A stretch of DNA of 64,000 nucleotides, taken from the NCBI RefSeq assembly GCF_000482785.1, contig NZ_AXWS01000013.1:353708-417707 (forward strand), read 5' to 3'. The notes below the pieces were generated by a model that was not told the origin of the DNA, searched no databases, and saw only the letters and a program-made list of their open reading frames with translations. Shown piece by piece: positions 43,735 through 57,589 of the stretch. The position numbers and the translations under genes are program-made. Source of the DNA: Derxia gummosa DSM 723. GTDB lineage: Bacteria; Pseudomonadota; Gammaproteobacteria; Burkholderiales; Burkholderiaceae_E. The stretch's first letter is position 1. The number at the start of each line of letters is the position of its first letter.

Positions 43735-46194
43735 ATGACCGACCTCAAGCTGCATCGCGTCGCGGTGCTCGGCGCCGGTGTCATGGGCGCGCAGATCGCC
43801 GCCCATGCCGCCAACGCCGGCCTCGATGTGCTGCTCTACGACCTCGCCGCGCCCGGCGCCGACCCGCGCGCCGCCGTGCGCCGCGCCATCGACGGACTGC
43901 GCAAGCTCAAGCCCGAGCCGCTCGCGCTGCAAACCCTTGCAGACGCGATCCGCCCCTGTAGCTACGACAGCGACCTCCCGCTGCTTGCCGGCTGCGATCT
44001 CGTGATCGAGGCCATCGGCGAACGGCTCGACTGGAAGCAGTCGCTGTACGAGCGCATCGCGCCCCACCTCGGCGAGCGGGCGATCCTCGCCAGCAACACC
44101 TCGGGCCTGAGCATCGCCACGCTCGCGGCGATGCTGCCCGAGGCGCTGCGGCCGCGCTTCGCGGGGCTGCACTTCTTCAACCCGCCGCGCTGGCTGCCGC
44201 TCGTGGAGCTGATCGGCCACGCGGGCACCGAGCCGGCGGTGCTCGACGCGCTCGAATCCGCCGTCACGCGCCAGCTCGGCAAGAGTGTGGTGCGCGCCAA
44301 GGACAGCCCGGGCTTCATCGCCAACCGGCTCGGCGTGTTCGCGCTGCTCGCGGCCGTGCATCACGCGGCGCGCTTCGGCCTTGCGCCCGACGAGGTGGAC
44401 GCGCTCACCGGCGCGGCGATCGGCCGGCCGCGCAGCGCCACCTTCCGCACGCTCGACGTGGTGGGTCTCGACACCTTCGCCCATGTGGTCGCGGGCCAGC
44501 GCGAACAGCTCGGCGCCGACCCGTGGCGCGGCTGGCTGCGACTGCCCGACTGGCTCGACGCGCTCGTCGCCGCCGGCCAGCTCGGCGACAAGACCGGCGC
44601 CGGCTGCTACCGCCGCGTCGGCCGCGACAGCCAGGTGCGCGATCCCGCGACCGGCGAGTACTGCCCGGCGGCCGGCGCCGTCGCGCCCGAAGTGCAGGCG
44701 CTGCTCGACCTGCCCGACACCGGCGAACGCCTGCTCGCGCTGCGCCGCAGCGCCCATCCGCAGGCGCGCTTCCTCTGGGCCGTGCAGCGCGACCTGTTCC
44801 ATTACGCCGCGTTCCACCTCGCCGACATCGCCGAAGCCGCGCGCGACGCCGACTTCGCGCTGCGCTGGGGCTTCGGCTTTGCCGAGGGCCCGTTCGAGAC
44901 CTGGCAGCGCGCCGGCTGGCGCCGGCTTGCAAGCGCTCTCGTCGAGGACATCGAGCGCGGCGAAACGCTCGCCGCCGTGCCGCTGCCCGCGTGGGTGACG
45001 AGCGCCGAGGCGGCCGAAGGCGTGCATGGCCCGGCCGGTTCGCTGAAGCCGGGCGGCGCGGCGGGGCAGGGCGGCTCGACCATCGATGGCGCGAACCCGG
45101 CGGCCACACCGAAAGGCGCCCCGACCTTCGTCCCGCGCCGCGCCGACGCGCTCGCCGCGCGCCAGCTCTTTCCCGAACGCCTTGCGGGCGAACCGCGCGC
45201 CACCGCGCTCGACGCCGGCCGCACGCTCGCGCTCACCGACGCGACGCGCCTGTGGGTGCTGCCCGAGCGCGACGCGCGCATCGGCATCCTGTCCTTCACC
45301 GGCCGCGCCCATGCGATCGGCTCCGGCGTGCTCGACGGCTGCCTCGACGCCATCGTCCAGGCCGAATGCGAACTCGACGCGCTCGTGCTCTGGAACGAGC
45401 CGCCCTTCGCCGTCGGCGCCGACCTCAAGGAAGTGCTGCGCCTCGCCGACGCCGGCGAGTTCGCCGCGCTCGACGCCTACATCGCCCGCTTCCAGCAGGT
45501 CGCGCTCGCGATCCGCCGGGCGCGCGTGCCGGTGGTCGCGGCGGTGCAGGGCATGGCGCTCGGCGGCGGCTGCGAATTCGCGCTGCACGCGGCGCACCGC
45601 GTCGTCGCCTTCGAGACGCGCATCGGCCTTGTCGAGACCGGCGTGGGCCTGATCCCGGCCGGCGGCGGCTGCCTGCATTTCGCGCGGCGCGCGGCCGCGC
45701 TCGCGGCGAGCGGCGCCGACGGCGACGCCGTGCCCTTCCTCGAACCCGCCTTCGACGCGATCGCGCGCGGCCTGCCCGCGCCCAATGCGCTCGCGGCGCG
45801 CGCCGCCGGCTATCTGACCGAGGCCGACGACATCGTCTTCCAGGCCAACGAGGTGCTGCATGTGGCGCTCGCGCGCGCCCGGGCGCTGGCCGAGGCCGGC
45901 GCGGTCGCGCGCCGTTCGCTGCCGGTGGCCGTCGCGGGCCGCGCGGGCAGCGCGGCGCTCGCGATGAACATCGTCAACCGGCGCGACGGCGGCTTCATGA
46001 GCGCGCATGACGCGCGTATCGCGCAAGCGCTTGCAAGCGCGCTGTGCGGCGGCGACATCGACGCCGGTACGCGTGTCGACGACGACTGGCTGCTCGCCGT
46101 CGAGCGCGCGCGGTTCATGGAACTGCTCGCCACGCCCGAGACGATCGCCCGCATCCGCCATCTGCTCGCCACCGGCAAGCCGCTGCGCAACTGA
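43735..46194 (+). CDS. Bifunctional 3-hydroxyacyl-CoA dehydrogenase / enoyl-CoA hydratase
   Basis: An 819-residue fusion with the dehydrogenase first (VLGAGVMGAQIAAHAANAGLD for NAD, NTSGLSIATLA and the HFFNPP catalytic-His motif) and the hydratase last (PFAVGADLKEVL oxyanion segment, then GMALGGGCEFALHAAHR). This is the reverse of FadB and matches the FadN/YusL-like arrangement. It performs the two middle beta-oxidation steps. The linker around residues 415-460 is Ala/Gly-rich. Three dispersed palindromes fall in this gene (43928, 44928, 46022). Confidence 0.92.
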   Translation: MTDLKLHRVAVLGAGVMGAQIAAHAANAGLDVLLYDLAAPGADPRAAVRRAIDGLRKLKPEPLALQTLADAIRPCSYDSDLPLLAGCDLVIEAIGERLDWKQSLYERIAPHLGERAILASNTSGLSIATLAAMLPEALRPRFAGLHFFNPPRWLPLVELIGHAGTEPAVLDALESAVTRQLGKSVVRAKDSPGFIANRLGVFALLAAVHHAARFGLAPDEVDALTGAAIGRPRSATFRTLDVVGLDTFAHVVAGQREQLGADPWRGWLRLPDWLDALVAAGQLGDKTGAGCYRRVGRDSQVRDPATGEYCPAAGAVAPEVQALLDLPDTGERLLALRRSAHPQARFLWAVQRDLFHYAAFHLADIAEAARDADFALRWGFGFAEGPFETWQRAGWRRLASALVEDIERGETLAAVPLPAWVTSAEAAEGVHGPAGSLKPGGAAGQGGSTIDGANPAATPKGAPTFVPRRADALAARQLFPERLAGEPRATALDAGRTLALTDATRLWVLPERDARIGILSFTGRAHAIGSGVLDGCLDAIVQAECELDALVLWNEPPFAVGADLKEVLRLADAGEFAALDAYIARFQQVALAIRRARVPVVAAVQGMALGGGCEFALHAAHRVVAFETRIGLVETGVGLIPAGGGCLHFARRAAALAASGADGDAVPFLEPAFDAIARGLPAPNALAARAAGYLTEADDIVFQANEVLHVALARARALAEAGAVARRSLPVAVAGRAGSAALAMNIVNRRDGGFMSAHDARIAQALASALCGGDIDAGTRVDDDWLLAVERARFMELLATPETIARIRHLLATGKPLRN

Positions 46195-46241
46195 ACCCCG
46201 GCGCGGGCCGCAGCGCCCGCGCCATCGACGGAATCCCGAAG

Positions 46242-47438
<1,197 letters not shown>

Positions 47439-47486
47439 CTGCGGCGGACGCCTGTCCGCGCCTCATCGCGCGTCGCGCCCAGTCCT

Positions 47487-49058
47487 TCAGCCGCGCGCGA
47501 GCCTGAAGCCCTGCATCGTCCCGAGCAGCCCGCGCGCCTGCTCCCGGAGGCTCGCGCTCGCCGCCGCGCCCTGTTCGACGAGGGCGGCGTTCTGCTGGGT
47601 CATGCGGTCCATCTGCTGCACCGCCTGCATCACCTGTCCGATGCCGAGGCTCTGGTCGGCGCTCGCGCCCGCGATGCCGGCCGTCACGCTCGCGACGCCG
47701 TCGATGGCGCGCACGATCTCGTTCATCGCGCTGCCGGCGTCGCCCACATGGCGCCGGCCTTGCTCCACATGCGAGACCGAGTCGGCGATGAGCGTGCGGA
47801 TCTCGCGCGCGGCGGCGGCGCTGCGCTGTGCGAGCGTTCTCACCTCGCCGGCGACGACGGCAAAGCCGCGCCCGTCCTCGCCCGCGCGCGCCGCCTCGAC
47901 GGCCGCGTTGAGCGCGAGGATGTTGGTCTGGAAGGCGATCGAATCGATGGTCGCGAGGATGTCGGCGATGCGTCGGCTGCTGTCGCTGATGCGCGCCATC
48001 GTCGCCACCACCTCGCCGAAGACGCGGCCACCGTCGTCGCTCAGGCCGCGTGCGCCGCTGGCCAGTTCGCTGCCTTCGCGCGCATTGCTCGCGTTGCTCG
48101 CGACCGTGCCGTTCAGTTCTTCCATCGCGGCGGCGGTCTGCTGCAGCGCGCTCGCCTGCTGCTCGGTGCGGTGGGCGAGATCGGCATTGCCCTGGGCGAT
48201 CTCGCCCGAGGCGCGCTCCACCTGCTCGGCCGAGGCGCGGATGCTCGTGACCGTGTCGGCCAACCGCGCCTGCATGCGCGCGAGGGCGGCCAGCACGCTC
48301 GTGTCGTCGCCCGGGCGCAGGTGGATAGGCTCGCTCAGGTCGCCACCGGCCACGCGCGCGGCGATGGCGCTGGCGGTTTCGGGTTCGCCGCCGAGGCTGC
48401 GCGAGATGTGGCGCGCGATCAGCAGCCCGAGCGTGAGCCCGGCGGCGGCGCCCGCCGCGATCAGCGCGGCGAGGATGGTGCGGATGCGGTCGTGCGTCTC
48501 GTGCGCGTCCCGCGCGACGCCGGCGGCGGCCTGTTCCTTGAAGTGCGACATCTCCGACAGCTTCTCGTCCACGGCGCGGTTGGTGGCCGTGAGCCGGGCG
48601 CTGGCGGCGCGCAGCGCCGGGTCGCCGGCGATGTCGCGCACGTCCCGGGCGGCGCCGAGGAAAAGCTCGGTGTCGTGGCGCCAGCCGTTCACCATCTTGC
48701 GCAGCTCGCCCATCATCTGCTGGCCCGCCGGCAGGTGCAGCAGCGGCGCGGCGTCGTCGAGCAGCGACTCGACGCGGGCCTGGTGCGCGACGACATCGGC
48801 GCGCGCGCGCTCGCGGTCGGCCGGGTCGGGGTTGGCAATGAACTGCCAGCGCGCGCGGCCGGCCGCGATCAGCTCGACGTTCGCTTCCTTGATGCCCGAC
48901 AGCGCGAGCAGGTCGAGCGCGTACAGGTCCTGGGTCATGTGCTCGACCCGCCCGAGGCCGACGATGCCGGCGACACCGATCGCCGAGCCGACGGCGACGA
49001 CAACGGAAAAGGCGGCAATGAGGCGGGTGGCGAGCCGGGTGCGGCGAAGGCTGGGCAT
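47487..49058 (-). CDS. Methyl-accepting chemotaxis protein
   Basis: A 523-residue chemoreceptor: helix 1 ([22 protein letters not shown]), a four-helix-type periplasmic domain of about 155 residues (TarH-like), helix 2 ([20 protein letters not shown]), a HAMP domain and a signalling hairpin whose tip reads [20 protein letters not shown]. Methylation regions flank the tip. No CheR/CheB pentapeptide tether at the C-terminus (ends QGFRLARG). The ATG at 49058 starts just before helix 1. It converges on the thiolase and could sense the operon's substrate. Confidence 0.92.
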   Translation of the reverse strand: MPSLRRTRLATRLIAAFSVVVAVGSAIGVAGIVGLGRVEHMTQDLYALDLLALSGIKEANVELIAAGRARWQFIANPDPADRERARADVVAHQARVESLLDDAAPLLHLPAGQQMMGELRKMVNGWRHDTELFLGAARDVRDIAGDPALRAASARLTATNRAVDEKLSEMSHFKEQAAAGVARDAHETHDRIRTILAALIAAGAAAGLTLGLLIARHISRSLGGEPETASAIAARVAGGDLSEPIHLRPGDDTSVLAALARMQARLADTVTSIRASAEQVERASGEIAQGNADLAHRTEQQASALQQTAAAMEELNGTVASNASNAREGSELASGARGLSDDGGRVFGEVVATMARISDSSRRIADILATIDSIAFQTNILALNAAVEAARAGEDGRGFAVVAGEVRTLAQRSAAAAREIRTLIADSVSHVEQGRRHVGDAGSAMNEIVRAIDGVASVTAGIAGASADQSLGIGQVMQAVQQMDRMTQQNAALVEQGAAASASLREQARGLLGTMQGFRLARG

Positions 49059-49263
49059 GGTGGACCTCGTGATGCCCGGCATCGGTGCTGCTGGGACGGC
49101 GAAGGGTTGGACGACAGGGCGCCGCGCCGGCGCCGGCCGATCCCGGCGCGGGCGGGAAATCGGAATGTGCCGATTGTTGCGGGCGGTGTGTCGCACCATC
49201 CTGCGAAAACCGGCGGCCGCCGGCCGCTAGCCGTCCCAATGTCCTACATGTGCTTCGCGGCCT

Positions 49264-50781
<1,518 letters not shown>

Positions 50782-50892
50782 GGTGGTCTCCGTCGGTGTT
50801 GTTGGGGTACGGCGAAGTCTCGACGCGCGGGCGGGGCTTGAGAAGCCCGGACTTGTGATCACATCATTCAGGATTCCGAACAATCGATCGCC

Positions 50893-51828
50893 ATGTCCAT
50901 CGACCATCTCGCGCCGCTGCTGGCCGACATCCATCTGCTCACCGTGCTGGGCGAGACGCGCAGCTTCACCCAGGCGGCGCGGCGGCTGAAGCTGTCGAAG
51001 GCCTCGGTCAGCGCGCGCATCGCCGAGCTGGAGCGCGCCGTGGGCCTGCCGCTCGTGCGGCGCACGACGCGCTCGGTGGCGCTCACCGATGCGGGCCGGC
51101 GGCTGGCCGAGGACAGCGCGCCGGCCTTCGCCCGCGTGGGCGCGACGCTGGCCGAGGTGATCGACCTCGCGGGCGAGCCGCGTGGCCTGCTGCGCGTGAC
51201 GGCGCCGGTCGCGCTCGGGCGCCAGCATCTCGCGCCGACGCTTGCCGACTTCTGCCGCGCGCATCCGGCGATCCAGGTGGAACTCGACCTCAGCGACCGG
51301 CTCAGCAACCTCGCGCAGGAAGGCTTCGACCTCGCGCTGCGCCATACCCATGCGCCACCCGACACCCATGTGGCCTGGGAGCTGTGCGAGACGCGCACGC
51401 TGCTGGTGGCGTCGCCGGCCTATCTGGCGGCGCGCGGCGAGCCCGAAGCGCCGGGCGATCTCGCCGGCCATGCCTGCATCGGCTATCTGCGCGAGGGCGC
51501 GATGACCTGGGCCTTCGAGCGCGTCGGCGCCGACGGCCGGATCGAGCGCCGCGGCGTGACCGTGGCCGGGCCGATCCGCGCCAACAACAGCGAGGTGCTG
51601 CGCGCGGTCGTGGCCGACGGGCTGGCGATCGGGCTGCTGCCCGACTTCTCGGCCGCGTCCGAGCTGGCGGCGGGCCGGCTGGTGCGGGTGCTGGCCGACT
51701 GGACGCCGGTCGGCGGCTTCGGGCCGAGGCTGTATGCGCTGCGGCCGTGGTCGCCGCAGGTGCCGCGCGCGGTGCGCGTGTTCGTCGAGCACCTGAAGGC
51801 GCATTTCGCGGGCGGGTTCGGCGGCTGA
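50893..51828 (+). CDS. LysR-family regulator beside mmsA
   Basis: A 311-residue LysR regulator with [24 protein letters not shown], wing [17 protein letters not shown] and a type 2 periplasmic-binding-like effector domain. The ATG at 50893 lies 111 bp from the divergent mmsA start, the arrangement of a regulator and its target. Confidence 0.9.
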   Translation: MSIDHLAPLLADIHLLTVLGETRSFTQAARRLKLSKASVSARIAELERAVGLPLVRRTTRSVALTDAGRRLAEDSAPAFARVGATLAEVIDLAGEPRGLLRVTAPVALGRQHLAPTLADFCRAHPAIQVELDLSDRLSNLAQEGFDLALRHTHAPPDTHVAWELCETRTLLVASPAYLAARGEPEAPGDLAGHACIGYLREGAMTWAFERVGADGRIERRGVTVAGPIRANNSEVLRAVVADGLAIGLLPDFSAASELAAGRLVRVLADWTPVGGFGPRLYALRPWSPQVPRAVRVFVEHLKAHFAGGFGG

Positions 51829-51897
51829 CGCGGGACGGCGCGGGCGGCGGGCTGGCGGGCTGGCGGGACAGCCGGCCGACGTGCCGCGAAGGGGCCT

Positions 51898-53124
51898 TCA
51901 GCCGCGCGGCGCGGCGGCCGAGATGGCGGCGTGGAAGTCTCCGCGCCCGGTCTGGTCGTAGATGAGCGTGGTGTCGAGCGAGGCGTGGCGCAGGAAGCGC
52001 TGGACGAGGCGCGGCTCGACGCCGGCGTCGAGCAGATGGGTGCAGCGCGCGCGCCGCATCGAATGCGGGCGCAGCTGGGCGATGAGTTCGCGCTCCTGCG
52101 CGTCGAGGTCGGCCAGCGCCGGATGGGCGGCGAGCCAGCCGGCCGAGGCGCGCAGCGATTCGTACACCGCCGAGACGCTGGTGGCGGCGCGTTCGGTGCC
52201 GGCGAGCATGAGCGGCGCGTCGGGCCGGCGCCGCACGAGGTCTGCAAGCGCTTTCAGGTCGGACTGGCGCCAGACCCGCGCCAGCAGCGCGACGGCCTCG
52301 GCCGGCAACGGCAGCAGCGCATGCACATCGCCCTTGCCGGTGAGCTGCCACCACCAGCGCGGGCCGGCGCCGGTCGGCTCGGCCTGGAGGTCGCCGAGGC
52401 GGGCGTCGGCCAGTTCGGCGCGCCGGCAGGCGGTCCAGTAGAGCCAGCCGAAGGCGAGCGCCTCGCGCGCGGCGACCGCGCGGTCGGGCACGGCGTCCTC
52501 GGGGCCGGTCTGCGGGCGGAGGGCGGCCAGGGCATCGGGCGCCGACGCGTTTCCGGCCGCGTCGAGCCGGCCGAGCAGCAGCCCGAGCGCGCGCTCGATC
52601 GCGTGCGCGCTCGGCACCGGGCGCAGCCGCTTGCGCGGCGGCGGCCCCTTGTCCTTCATGAGCCGCAGCGGGTTGCGGCGCAGGTAGTCGCCGTCCATCA
52701 GGTAGTCGAACAGCGATTGCAGGATCAGCAGCGCCTGACGCTGGCTCGTCGCCGACAGCCCGCCCCGGAAGCCGCCGGTGGCGAGTCCGTCGAGTACCCA
52801 GTCGTCGGGCGGCTCGGCGAGGAAGTCGCGGTAGTCGTCGAAGTCGAGCCGGCCGAGGTCGGCGAGGGTCGCGCCGCGCACGTCGCGCAGCCACCTGAGG
52901 AAGCGCCCGGCCTCGCGCCGGTAGGCGCGCTGGGTGTTGGGCTTGCGCGCGTACTCGGCCAGCCAGGCGCCGACCACGGCGTCGTCGTTCAGGCCGGGCA
53001 GGGCATGGCCGGGGCCGGCGTTGAACGGCACGCCGGCCGGCGACGCGGGCAGGCCGTCGCGGCGCGCGAGGGCCGCATCGGCGGGCGCGGCGGATCGGGC
53101 GTCGGGGGCGGGCAGCAGCGGCAT
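51898..53124 (-). CDS. Tyrosine recombinase (XerC-like integrase)
   Basis: A 408-residue recombinase with all catalytic residues visible: Arg in TACRRAELAD, Lys in LTGKGDVHAL, HSMRRAR as the HxxR box, His in LRHASLDTT and Tyr in TLIYDQ. The SAM-like core-binding domain (AYRRAGRFLRWLRDV-type) precedes it. It is longer than XerC/XerD (about 300) and is of the Burkholderiales-specific group also represented, in degraded form, at 34.1 kb. No attachment repeats were spotted. Confidence 0.88.
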   Translation of the reverse strand: MPLLPAPDARSAAPADAALARRDGLPASPAGVPFNAGPGHALPGLNDDAVVGAWLAEYARKPNTQRAYRREAGRFLRWLRDVRGATLADLGRLDFDDYRDFLAEPPDDWVLDGLATGGFRGGLSATSQRQALLILQSLFDYLMDGDYLRRNPLRLMKDKGPPPRKRLRPVPSAHAIERALGLLLGRLDAAGNASAPDALAALRPQTGPEDAVPDRAVAAREALAFGWLYWTACRRAELADARLGDLQAEPTGAGPRWWWQLTGKGDVHALLPLPAEAVALLARVWRQSDLKALADLVRRRPDAPLMLAGTERAATSVSAVYESLRASAGWLAAHPALADLDAQERELIAQLRPHSMRRARCTHLLDAGVEPRLVQRFLRHASLDTTLIYDQTGRGDFHAAISAAAPRG

Positions 53125-53188
53125 CGGAAGCGGGGATGTGGTCGGGCGGGCTGTGGCCGGGCTGTGGCGGGCAGGCGCCGGCGCGCCA

Positions 53189-54499
53189 TCAGTGTCCGGG
53201 CACGAGCCGGTCGCGCCGCGCGAGCGTGGGGAACAGCCGCATCCACGCCAGCACGACCACGAGGGTGCCGACGCCGCCGAGCAGCACCGAGCCTACCGGC
53301 CCGAGCAGCGCGGCCGTCGCGCCCGACTCGAACTCGCCGAGCTGGTTGCTCGCGCCGATGAACAGCGAGTTCACCGCGCCCACGCGCCCGCGCATCTCGT
53401 CCGGCGTCTCGAGCTGTACCAGCGACTGGCGGATCACCACGCTGAACATGTCGGCCGCGCCGCTCACCGCGAGCGCCGCGAACGCGAGCCAGAAGGTGGT
53501 CGAGAACGCGAAGCCGATGGTCGCCACGCCATACACCGCCACCGCGCCGAACAGCCAGCGCCCGGCATGGCGATGGATGGGCATGCGCGCCAGCGTCAGC
53601 CCGACGACCACCGCGCCCAGCGCCGGCGCCGAGCGCAGCAGGCCCAGGCCCTCGGGGCCGGTGTGCAGGATGTCGCGCGCGAAGATCGGCAGCAGCGCGG
53701 TCGCGCCGCCGAGCAGCACCGCGAACAGGTCGAGCGAGATCGCGCCCAGCACCACCGGCCGCTGGCGGATGAAATGGATGCCGGCCGTGAAATCGGCCAG
53801 GCTCGGCGCGGCATGGCGGCGCGGCGCCGGGCGGTGGCGGATCGCCAGCGTCGCCCAGATGGCCGCGACCAGCAGCGCGAGCGACACCGCGTACACCACG
53901 GCTGCGCCCCATTGCGCGCCGATCGCCGCGTCGCTGGCGCCCGTGGCCGCGCGGCCCGCGAGCGCCGCGACGCGCGGCCCGAGCGCATACAGCGCGCCGC
54001 CGAGCGCCGGCCCCGCGATGACCGACGCCTGCATGCACGAGCTCGACGCCGCCACCGCGCGCGCCAGCAGCAGCGGCGGCACCAGCGTCGGCAGCAGCGC
54101 CTGTTGCGCCGGCATCTGCAACGCGCGCGCCATGCCCAGCAGCACCGACATGGCGAGGATGAGCCCGCCGCCGATCGCGCCCAGCACGCTCGCGAGCGCG
54201 AGGCAGACCGCCACGGTGAGTTGCAGGCCGAGGCTGCCCGCGAGCAGCAGCCGGCGGTCGTGGCGGTCGACGAGATGGCCGGCGGGCAGCGTCAGCAGCA
54301 GCGCCGGCACGAATTGCGCGAGCCCGACGAGACCGAGCTGCCAGGCGCTGGAGGTGAGGTCGTACATCTGCCAGCCCAGCGCCACCATGAGCATCTGGTT
54401 GGCGCCGCCGCCGGTCACGCGGGCGACCAGGAGCCGGAGATAGTCGTGTTGCCCGCGCAGGCGCGGCGGGGCCGTGGAGGTGTCGTCGGAGAGCTGCAT
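53189..54499 (-). CDS. MFS transporter (EntS-like, MFS_3 group)
   Basis: A 436-residue permease with twelve predicted helices. It has the MFS loop motif GHLVDRHDRRLLLAG after helix 2 and a second LARMPIHRHAGRWL loop after helix 8. The MFS_3 group includes the enterobactin exporter EntS and drug effluxers. Monocistronic here; the substrate is unknown. Confidence 0.85.
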   Translation of the reverse strand: MQLSDDTSTAPPRLRGQHDYLRLLVARVTGGGANQMLMVALGWQMYDLTSSAWQLGLVGLAQFVPALLLTLPAGHLVDRHDRRLLLAGSLGLQLTVAVCLALASVLGAIGGGLILAMSVLLGMARALQMPAQQALLPTLVPPLLLARAVAASSSCMQASVIAGPALGGALYALGPRVAALAGRAATGASDAAIGAQWGAAVVYAVSLALLVAAIWATLAIRHRPAPRRHAAPSLADFTAGIHFIRQRPVVLGAISLDLFAVLLGGATALLPIFARDILHTGPEGLGLLRSAPALGAVVVGLTLARMPIHRHAGRWLFGAVAVYGVATIGFAFSTTFWLAFAALAVSGAADMFSVVIRQSLVQLETPDEMRGRVGAVNSLFIGASNQLGEFESGATAALLGPVGSVLLGGVGTLVVVLAWMRLFPTLARRDRLVPGH

Positions 54500-54650
54500 C
54501 CGCCCGAGTCTAGTGCGTCTGGCGGGTGCACTGAATGGCGACCCCGTCGCGCGCCGGCTTCAGCCGGCGGCGCGGCGCCCGGGGTCCGGCCACGCGCGGC
54601 CACGGGCGGCCGAAGCCGCGCCGCCCGGTCCGGATGGTCCGCCGGCCGCC

Positions 54651-56222
54651 TCAGCCGCGCGCCAGCCGGAACACCGACACTGCCGCCACCAGCTGCTGGG
54701 CCTCGCCGCGCAGCTGCTCCGCGGCGGCGGCGCTTTCGCTCACGAGGCTGGTGTTCTGCTGGGTTGCGCGGTCCATCTCCACCACGTCGTCGCTCACCTG
54801 GCGCAGGCCGCCGCTCTGCTCGACCGTGGCCGAGGCGATGTCGGACACGATGTCGTTCACGCGCCGGATCGAGGTGACGATCTCGTCCATCGTGCGGCCG
54901 GCCTGGTCCACCAGCGCCGTGCCCTGACCGACCTGCTCGACGTTGCTGCCGATCAGCCCCTTGATTTCGCGCGCCGCCTCCGCGCTGCGCTGTGCAAGCG
55001 CTCTCACCTCGCCGGCCACCACCGCGAAGCCCCGGCCCTGCTCGCCCGCGCGCGCCGCCTCGACGGCCGCGTTGAGCGCCAGGATGTTGGTCTGGAAGGC
55101 GATGCCGTCGATCACCTCGACGATCGCGCCGACGCGCCGGCTGCTCTCGCTGATGCCGTGCATCGTCGCCACCACGCGGCTCACCACCTCGCCGCCCTGG
55201 CTGGCCACGCCGGCCGCGCTTTCGGCCAGCTGGCTGGCCTGACGCGCGTTGTCGGCGGTGCTGCTCACGGTGCCGCCGAACTGCTCCATTGCGCTCGCGG
55301 TGCGCTGGATCGAGCCGGTCTGGGCCTCGGTGCGCTCGCTCAGGTGGCCGTTGCCGTCGGCGATGCGCGCCGCGCCGGCCGCGATGCTCTCGCTGCTCGC
55401 ACGCACCTGGCCGACGATGCCGCCGATCTTGCGGCGCACCCGCGTCAGCTCGGCGGCGAGGCTGTGGTCATGCGGCGCGGCGGCGCCGCTGTCGCCGGCA
55501 TCGGACAGATCGCCCTCGGCCAGCCGGGCGAGATCGGCGCGCAGCGCCTCGGGTTCGGCGCCGAGCGTGCGCCGCACATGGCGGCGCAGCAGCAGGCCGA
55601 GGCCGGCGGCCACCGCCGCCGCGATCACCGCCGCGCCGAGCAGCAGGCCGCGCTGGCGGTCGGTCGTGGCCTCGATGTCGAGCACACGGGCGCGCGTGCG
55701 CGTCTCGGTGCTGACCGTGTAGTCGTGGATGGCGTCGCTCAGTTCGGCCAGCGCGGGCGTGCAGACGCGCTCGATGTCGGCGATGGCGGACTCGCGTTCG
55801 CCGGCATCGAGCCGCGCGACGATGGACGCGGCAACCGGGCTGTAGCGGGCCTCGACCTCGGCGACGCGCGCGATCTGCCGCCGCACCTCGTCGGGCACAT
55901 CGGCGGCCGCGATCGCGCTCACCAGCGCGTCGAGTGTCCTGCTCGTCTCGGCCTGACGGCGATTGAACTCGCGTACCTGGGCCGCGCGCCCGGCCGGGTC
56001 GGTCAGCAGCGCGAGGTTGCGCACCGCGATCGCGCGGGCATCGGCCGCCTCGCGCAGATGGCCCGCGATCTCGAGCCGCGCATAGACGCCGTTGGCCAGT
56101 CCGTCGAGTCGCTTGTTGAGCCCGTCGAGCAGGAAGGAGGCGGTGCCGCCGAGCAGCAGCACGCAAAGCGTGATGAAGACGAGGATCACGAACAGGCGTG
56201 ATCGGAAGGACGAGACAGTCAA
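54651..56222 (-). CDS. Methyl-accepting chemotaxis protein
   Basis: A 523-residue chemoreceptor like the one at 47.5 kb but with a different sensor: helix 1 ([23 protein letters not shown]), a periplasmic helical domain, helix 2 ([20 protein letters not shown]), a HAMP-like segment and the tip [20 protein letters not shown]. The start is a TTG at 56222, since there is no ATG or GTG before helix 1; an AGGGG stands about 8 bases upstream. A dispersed palindrome variant is at 54993, in the signalling hairpin codons. Confidence 0.9.
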   Translation of the reverse strand: MTVSSFRSRLFVILVFITLCVLLLGGTASFLLDGLNKRLDGLANGVYARLEIAGHLREAADARAIAVRNLALLTDPAGRAAQVREFNRRQAETSRTLDALVSAIAAADVPDEVRRQIARVAEVEARYSPVAASIVARLDAGERESAIADIERVCTPALAELSDAIHDYTVSTETRTRARVLDIEATTDRQRGLLLGAAVIAAAVAAGLGLLLRRHVRRTLGAEPEALRADLARLAEGDLSDAGDSGAAAPHDHSLAAELTRVRRKIGGIVGQVRASSESIAAGAARIADGNGHLSERTEAQTGSIQRTASAMEQFGGTVSSTADNARQASQLAESAAGVASQGGEVVSRVVATMHGISESSRRVGAIVEVIDGIAFQTNILALNAAVEAARAGEQGRGFAVVAGEVRALAQRSAEAAREIKGLIGSNVEQVGQGTALVDQAGRTMDEIVTSIRRVNDIVSDIASATVEQSGGLRQVSDDVVEMDRATQQNTSLVSESAAAAEQLRGEAQQLVAAVSVFRLARG

Positions 56223-56468
56223 GGCGGACCCCTGCGTGACGGCCGTGTGGGCCTTGTACGTTGTGCGCCGGCGCCTGGCGATGGCGCGACCGCGCCGCGC
56301 GAGCAGGTATCGGCCACTCGTTTGACGGCCGCCATGCGCGGATGCTGAGTGCGGGTTTGCACTGAGGGCCGCGCACGGCGGCGCGGCGGCACGCCCACGC
56401 GATGCGGGGCGGCGCGGTCGACGCGGCCCGTGGCCGCGCGGTCGTCGGGTTCCGAGCCGCCGACGTCG

Positions 56469-57404
56469 TCAGTAACCGCGCGCGAGGTCGATGCCCGCGA
56501 GCGGCTCGCCACGCCGGTCACGCGCGATGTGGCCGGCGATCTGGGCCACGCTGTCGTCGAGCAGCGTGAGCGCCGCGACATGCGGCGTCGGCTCGATGCG
56601 CGGATGGCGCCAGAACGCGTGCGCGGGCGGCAGCGGCTCGTCATGGAAGACATCGAGCGCGGCGCGCGCCAGCCGACCGTCGTCGAGCGCCGCGAGCAGG
56701 TCGGCGTCGACCACATGGCGCCCGCGCGCGAGGTTGACGAGAAAGCCGCCCGGCGCCATCGCGTCGAACACGGCGCGCCCGAGCACGCCGGCAGTGGCGG
56801 GCGTGTCGGGCAGCAGGTTGACGAGCAGGCGCGCACCGGCCACGCAATCGCGCAGGCGGTCGGCGCCGAAGGTGGCGAAGTCCGGCAGCGGTGCCACGTC
56901 TCGGCGCCACAGCCGCACCGGATGGCCGAGCGCGGCCAGCGCCTGCGCCACGGGCAGGCCGAGCCGGCCGGCGCCGAGCACCGCGACCGGAAAGGCCTCG
57001 GCCGGCTCGACCGCGAGCGGCTGCCATCGCGCCTCGCGCGCCAGCGCCTCGTAGTCATGGAAGCGGCGCCGGAAGCGCAGCGCGCAGTACAGCGCGTACT
57101 CGCGCATCTGCCGCGCCATGCCGGCGTCCTCCAGCCTCAGCACCGGCACGCGATGGCCGGCGAGGCCCCGATCGGCGGCGAGCAGGCGCAGCAGCGCGTC
57201 GACGCCGGCGCCGAGGTTGAAGATCGCGCGCAGGCCGGCGCGCGGCGCGAGCGCGGCGGCGTCGGCCTTCCAGTAGAGGAGGTAGTCGGCGGGGCCATCG
57301 TCGCCGGGCTGCCAGAGGCGGGCGCGGGCGTCGGGCAGGGCGGCTTGCAGCGCGTGGCACCAGGCCTCGGCGTCGAGGCCGCGGGTGGCGAGCAGGAGTT
57401 GCAT
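56469..57404 (-). CDS. D-2-hydroxyacid dehydrogenase (glyoxylate/hydroxypyruvate reductase A type)
   Basis: A 311-residue GhrA-type reductase. It has the NAD(P) loop VLGAGRLGLPVAQALAALGH, the catalytic Arg in VNLARGRHVVD, the Glu in DVFHDEPLPP and the His in TPHVAALT. It reduces glyoxylate or hydroxypyruvate, or acts on other short 2-oxoacids. The ATG at 57404 starts at MQLLLATRGLD. It lies about 185 bp after the fumarylacetoacetase-family gene on the same strand. Confidence 0.88.
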   Translation of the reverse strand: MQLLLATRGLDAEAWCHALQAALPDARARLWQPGDDGPADYLLYWKADAAALAPRAGLRAIFNLGAGVDALLRLLAADRGLAGHRVPVLRLEDAGMARQMREYALYCALRFRRRFHDYEALAREARWQPLAVEPAEAFPVAVLGAGRLGLPVAQALAALGHPVRLWRRDVAPLPDFATFGADRLRDCVAGARLLVNLLPDTPATAGVLGRAVFDAMAPGGFLVNLARGRHVVDADLLAALDDGRLARAALDVFHDEPLPPAHAFWRHPRIEPTPHVAALTLLDDSVAQIAGHIARDRRGEPLAGIDLARGY

Positions 57405-57589
57405 GGGAGTGGTCCGGTGGCGGCGGGCCGGCGAGTCTGCCGCAAGCGGGGGCGGGGCACGCGACGGTGCCCGTCGGACGCGGGCGGGATGACGGCGCGC
57501 GAGTGATCCCGGGCCGGGGGCGCCGCCGGACGGCCGCGCCCGCTGGCCACCGTCAGATGAGGGAGACGCCGGCGCGCGCGGCGCGGCCT